21,071 bases of DNA from Rhizophagus sp. LPA8_4_AMF. Lineage: Eukaryota > Glomeromycota > Glomeromycetes > Glomerales > Glomeraceae. Where the stretch lies: contig JADRCO010001238.1 in the NCBI GenBank assembly GCA_021464525.1, forward strand, positions 1 through 21,071, written 5' to 3'. Of this stretch, positions 17,598 to 21,071 are shown piece after piece; the stretch's first letter is position 1, and each line of letters opens with the position of its first letter. Both the position numbers and the translations under genes were made by a program. The notes under the pieces are model-generated. The model was given only the letters and a program-made list of their open reading frames with translations. It was not told the DNA's origin and did no database searches.

Positions 17598-18218
17598 TTG
17601 AATTTTTGTCTAGATACAGTAAAATTTTTTAATAATTTAAAAGAGATAAAACCTGTAATTTTTATTAAAAAACCTCTTTAAAACAATTAAAGTAACGATT
17701 TTATTAAAAGAATATAAAAAAGAAAGAATTGTTTATCTACCACAACCGCTTGACGGAATTGATCATCCCGTAAATTTATCATCACTGGTGTTTTAACTAA
17801 TTTTCAAAATTGAAAAAAATAATAAGGAAGATCAACTTGTGACACGACGAATATCTGAATCTATGGCGCATTGTAAAGTACTGCCATTTATTTTTCGTGG
17901 TCAGATTTTGTTTAACTATAACAAACAGTAAACTAAAAAAATTTAAAGTTAAGTTATTAGAGAGAAAATTGTAAATACCAAAAAAATATTAAAGTACATT
18001 TGATAGTAACGAATTTGATCCTTTTCTTAGAGAAGAAAAAGTAAAGAACATTCGGTTTTAATTAATTTAATGTTTTATTTATTTATTTTTTTTTTAGTAT
18101 TTTGTCTAGGATTCAGTTTGAATTAACTATTTGAAATATTATAACGAGAAAATTATAATTTATTATAGTAAATTAATAGTAATAATAAAAAACATTTCGG
18201 ATTCTAGCGGCAGCTAGT
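17598..18218. other. Intergenic region with coding-like shreds
   Basis: No intact gene. The plus strand shows two short open stretches with balanced codons, RIVYLPQPLDGIDHPVNLSS (about 17730-17790) and EDQLVTRRISESMAHCKVLP (about 17840-17900), separated by stops. They could be exon remnants but match nothing I recognise. Confidence 0.35.
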
Positions 18219-18397
18219 GTTGGTTGCCGTAAGTAATAATTACGACATTTCGGTTTACAACCATTTACAACCCCATATGTCGTAAATATTACAACCTTAC
18301 TACTTTCCGTAACCTATATATCAAATATCGGTTTACAACCGTTGAAATTAGGTTACAACTATGGTTGCAATCCGGTTGCAATATTACGACAGCCAAC
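18219..18397. mobile_element. MITE-like element with GTTGG…CCAAC ends (179 bp)
   Basis: Terminal inverted repeats are GTTGGTTGCCGTAA (18219-18232) and TTACGACAGCCAAC (18384-18397), matching at 12 of 14 positions. The interior is full of related short motifs in both orientations (GGTTTACAACC, GGTTACAAC, GGTTGCAA), giving a highly foldable sequence. The flanks share TAGT (left CTAGT, right CTTAGT), a possible short target duplication. No coding capacity. Confidence 0.65.
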
Positions 18398-18454
18398 CTT
18401 AGTAACAGCAACACAATACTTATTTATTAATTTTAATATCAAAATGTTCCATTT

Positions 18455-18480
18455 AAGTAAAAATATATATATATATATAT
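18455..18480. repeat. (TA)n microsatellite
   Basis: An alternating AT tract at about 18463-18480 in A/T-rich DNA downstream of the monooxygenase gene. Confidence 0.8.
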
Positions 18481-18586
18481 TAAAAATATATAAAAATATA
18501 ATAAAAAACATATAGTACATTCAGTATATTCAGTATTTATAAAGATAAGCGAACAAAAAACATGTATAAAAATAAACATTTGGCTA

Positions 18587-20144
18587 CTAGTTCTTCCTTA
18601 TATTCCTAACAAAAAGATTCAAATCAAAGAAATTCATGATAAAATTTATAATTCTAATAAAATTATTTCTAAAAATAGAACCAATATATCCAACTTGGGA
18701 AGCTTCTCTTAATGCGATAGATCTAGAACGTAGTACGTCCGCGGAATTTCGTTTTATCATTTCATTTTCATATTCCTCAATACAAGAAATATAATCTTCT
18801 GGAGTATAATTAAGTAATGCTTTAGAAAGAACTTCAGCATCTTCAATAGCATTGTTCGCTCCTATTCCTAATACAGGACTCGTAGCATGAGCGGCATCTC
18901 CTAATAATGTAACTCTACTAGTACTCGTCCATGTATTAATAGATAACGGATCAATATCTCGCATCTTTCTTCTTCGTACAGGATTGTAAGTTTTAAATGG
19001 ATATTTTTCTGGATCAGGAGCCGTTTTGGGAACCAAGTCCCATAATTCTAATACAATATTGGTCATTTCACATTCTGGTCTTAACTTTCGAATAAAATAT
19101 TTTACATGATTAACGACGGATGCAGGATCATCATCATCAACTTTGTGTTCATTGTGTTCATCATCTAATTTAGTTGGATATCCATAAATTAATGTTGTTC
19201 TATAATGGGTTTCACTTTTATTCTCAAAATTTTCTTGTTCTATTGGAATATGACGAAAAAAAATAAACGTAATATCTCCATGAAACGCAATAGTTTCTTG
19301 AAATAAACCGTTTCCATTGAATTTAATCAATCTGTCTAAGAGATTTTTAGGTGCGGCTACATCTGTAACAATCATAGTTATTCCATAATCAAAAATTTGC
19401 AATTCTGGTAATTTTTGTTTTCGAACTAAAAAAAAAGGTAAATATATAAAATTAGTTATTAATTGAATAATTATAAGTATTTTATTTATTATTATTATTT
19501 CTTACCTGGAGAATTGACGCCATCTGCACCAACTAATATGTCACAAAATTCTTTCGATCCATCTTCAAAAAGTACCCAAACACCATCATCAGTTTCATCA
19601 TACCCGATACATTTTTTACCCCATTGAACTGGTACATTTTCTAATAGAATATCTCTAAGCCTATCACGATAAGTGATAATTATCGAAAAACTAGTGGTGT
19701 TATTTGCGACTTCGTAAATATCTTTAACTTGTTTAGTTGGAGGTTTTAATAGTAGACTTCCTGTATGATCGGCGAGTGAAAATCCATGAAATTCTAGATT
19801 AGGAATTGGATTTGGCATCGCTTTTGGAAGGTTTAAAGCGATCGAAGAAGGAATACAATTTATAAGAGATCGAGCTCCATAATTGTTTATGCCTATGTGA
19901 TATCCTTGCCATCGATCTTTCAGTTTTACCATATAAACAAATGTTTAAAAGTGAAATTCTTCAAAAAAAAAAATGTATGAGAATGATTACACAGTATATT
20001 TATACGTATACCTTGAGGACCAGATTCTTGTTCAAAGATTTTTACATTGAATTCTTTTTTATCTTTATTCTTTATCAAAGCGTGATAAAAAGTAAGACCT
20101 CCTAGACCTGCACCAATAATAATTACAGTTGGAATTTTTTGCAT
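18587..20144 (-). CDS. FAD-dependent monooxygenase (class A flavin hydroxylase), 3 exons
   Basis: Exons: 20144-20012, 19916-19506 and 19425-18587. Introns are 95 nt (GTATAC…GAAAG) and 80 nt (GTAAGA…TTTAG), both phase 1. The product is 460 residues, usual for this family. Residues 7-16 hold the FAD-binding GAGLGG motif. The DG motif (DILVGADGVNSPVR) is split by intron 2, with Asp-Gly at 176-177. The GD motif RVTLLGDAAHATSPVLGIGANN has Gly-Asp at 357-358 and binds the FAD ribityl and pyrophosphate. All motifs are intact. The enzyme would use NAD(P)H and O2 to hydroxylate or epoxidise a small, perhaps aromatic, substrate; the substrate cannot be told from sequence. The last ~35 residues are hydrophobic (YIGSIFRNNFIRIINFIMNFFDLNLFV), perhaps a C-terminal membrane anchor. 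Splicing is supported by continuity of QGYHIGINN after the first junction. An upstream TTG in the same frame is not a credible start. Confidence 0.93.
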
Positions 20145-21036
20145 TTTTTTGATATCGGGCAAATAAATTGGTGCTTAAAAGGGACGAAGTGATTAGAATA
20201 TATAAATATATATTCAACGCAAAATATTGGCCTATTAAGTTTAATTACTAGCTTATACGCTACTGGAAAATCACTCAATACCTAATAACAGAATATAGCG
20301 TACTAGTACTTTTCAATTTTAAACGAAAAAAAAAATAATAATTTAATCTTTTTTTGAGCCATTGGTGAGGATGTTTAGAATAAATCTAGTTAATTTATAA
20401 AATACTGCATGTATTTTTATTTAAAATAAATATAACGGTATATGTAAAAAAACGCTACCCCGTAAATTTTGTGCTAGGCTTTTTAAATGCAAATAAAAAA
20501 AAATAAAATAATTGTGATGTATTTGTTGTTTAATTTATTTGATCGATACCTTAAATAGTAATTTAATAACCAAAAATGAAATAACGAATTTCCTTTTTGA
20601 GAAATTCATACGTAATATAATAATCTACAGTTGTTGGGGCTAAAAAAAATTTAGTCGTAAAATATAAATCAAAAAAATTATAATGATTGGATATTAATAA
20701 ACAATTGGACAAATGTGTTTCAATGTTTCATAATCTTCTTGATTGCATATCATATATTGAGTGACTATGAATCCTATGTAACATATTGAGGTGATAAATA
20801 AAATGAACCGGCCAAAATTACCACAACGCAAGCCAGAAGAATTATTTATCACTTGAGTATGCTTCACTTTATCACCACTTGACTGATTGACCGTACTACA
20901 TTAAATTACATCAAAAAATTATGAGAAAATTGATCACATGTCCGAGTTTTTTTGAGATAAAACTAGAAAAAATGATCATTTATCGGGTTTTTTCCAGAAA
21001 AAATTTTTTTTATAGGGAATTAATAATTATAAGAAA

Positions 21037-21038
<2 letters not shown>
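20145..21038. other. Upstream flank of the monooxygenase gene
   Basis: A/T-rich and without a supported gene. It contains an 11-bp inverted repeat GTGATAAATAA/TTATTTATCAC (20791-20801 and 20842-20852) and, at about 20928-20998, two diverged copies of a short motif (GATCACATGTCCGAGTTTTT and GATCATTTATCGGGTTTTTT). Confidence 0.45.

Positions 21039-21071
<33 letters not shown>
21039..21071. repeat. Poly-A run at the window end
   Basis: At least 33 consecutive A residues reach the end of the window. It may be a true homopolymer, a retroelement tail, or the edge of a sequence contig. Confidence 0.9.

Noticed and set aside
1..21071. tRNA, rRNA, CRISPR array or bacterial-style operon signals
   Set aside because: None seen; introns, F-box family and base composition point to a eukaryotic nuclear genome.

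Overview
The window looks like nuclear DNA of an early-diverging fungus, most plausibly an arbuscular mycorrhizal (Glomeromycota, Rhizophagus-like) genome. The reasons are its extreme A/T richness, short GT...AG introns (65-95 nt) with TACTAAC-like branch sites, a tandem family of roughly 500-residue F-box/leucine-rich proteins, and a high density of small non-autonomous repeats and dead transposon-like genes. The genus is inferred from gene content, not proven.

Layout. (1) 1-270: two degenerate copies of a short repeat with a co-varying hairpin. (2) 1005-6490: a large imperfect inverted duplication. Each arm carries one copy of the same unrecognised two-exon gene: left copy on the minus strand (1394-2979), right copy on the plus strand (5223-6243). 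The left copy has a perfect-period 265-bp triplication of its second 3' splice site and exon start. Both copies share the same -1 reading-frame offset near the C-terminus. The spacer between the arms holds a 799-bp hAT-type non-autonomous element with an exact 8-bp target duplication (3617-4415). (3) 6690-14800: an F-box gene cluster, all minus strand, with three intact intronless genes (7254-8738, 9172-10653, 13049-14554) and two eroded fragments of the same family (about 6690-6862 and 11480-11680). Genes 2 and 3 were duplicated together with about 300 bp of upstream DNA carrying conserved nested palindromes. (4) 15061-15880: a putative retroelement 3' end followed by an unusual tandem array of about 130-bp units, each holding a mini-exon and an intron with branch site and splice signals. 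(5) 15913-17597, minus strand: a broken gene of a transposon-like family (DNC..QNKNN and GHTKF motifs). (6) 18219-18397: a MITE-like element. (7) 18587-20144, minus strand: an intact three-exon FAD-dependent monooxygenase. (8) 20145-21071: A/T-rich flank ending in a 33-nt poly-A run.

There is no sign of an operon or shared pathway. The F-box proteins would act as substrate adaptors of SCF ubiquitin ligases and the monooxygenase as a flavin hydroxylase. The rest is dominated by duplication and decay. The strongest candidates for something undescribed are the tandem mini-exon/intron array at 15242-15780 and the splice-acceptor triplication plus shared frame offset in the inverted gene pair.
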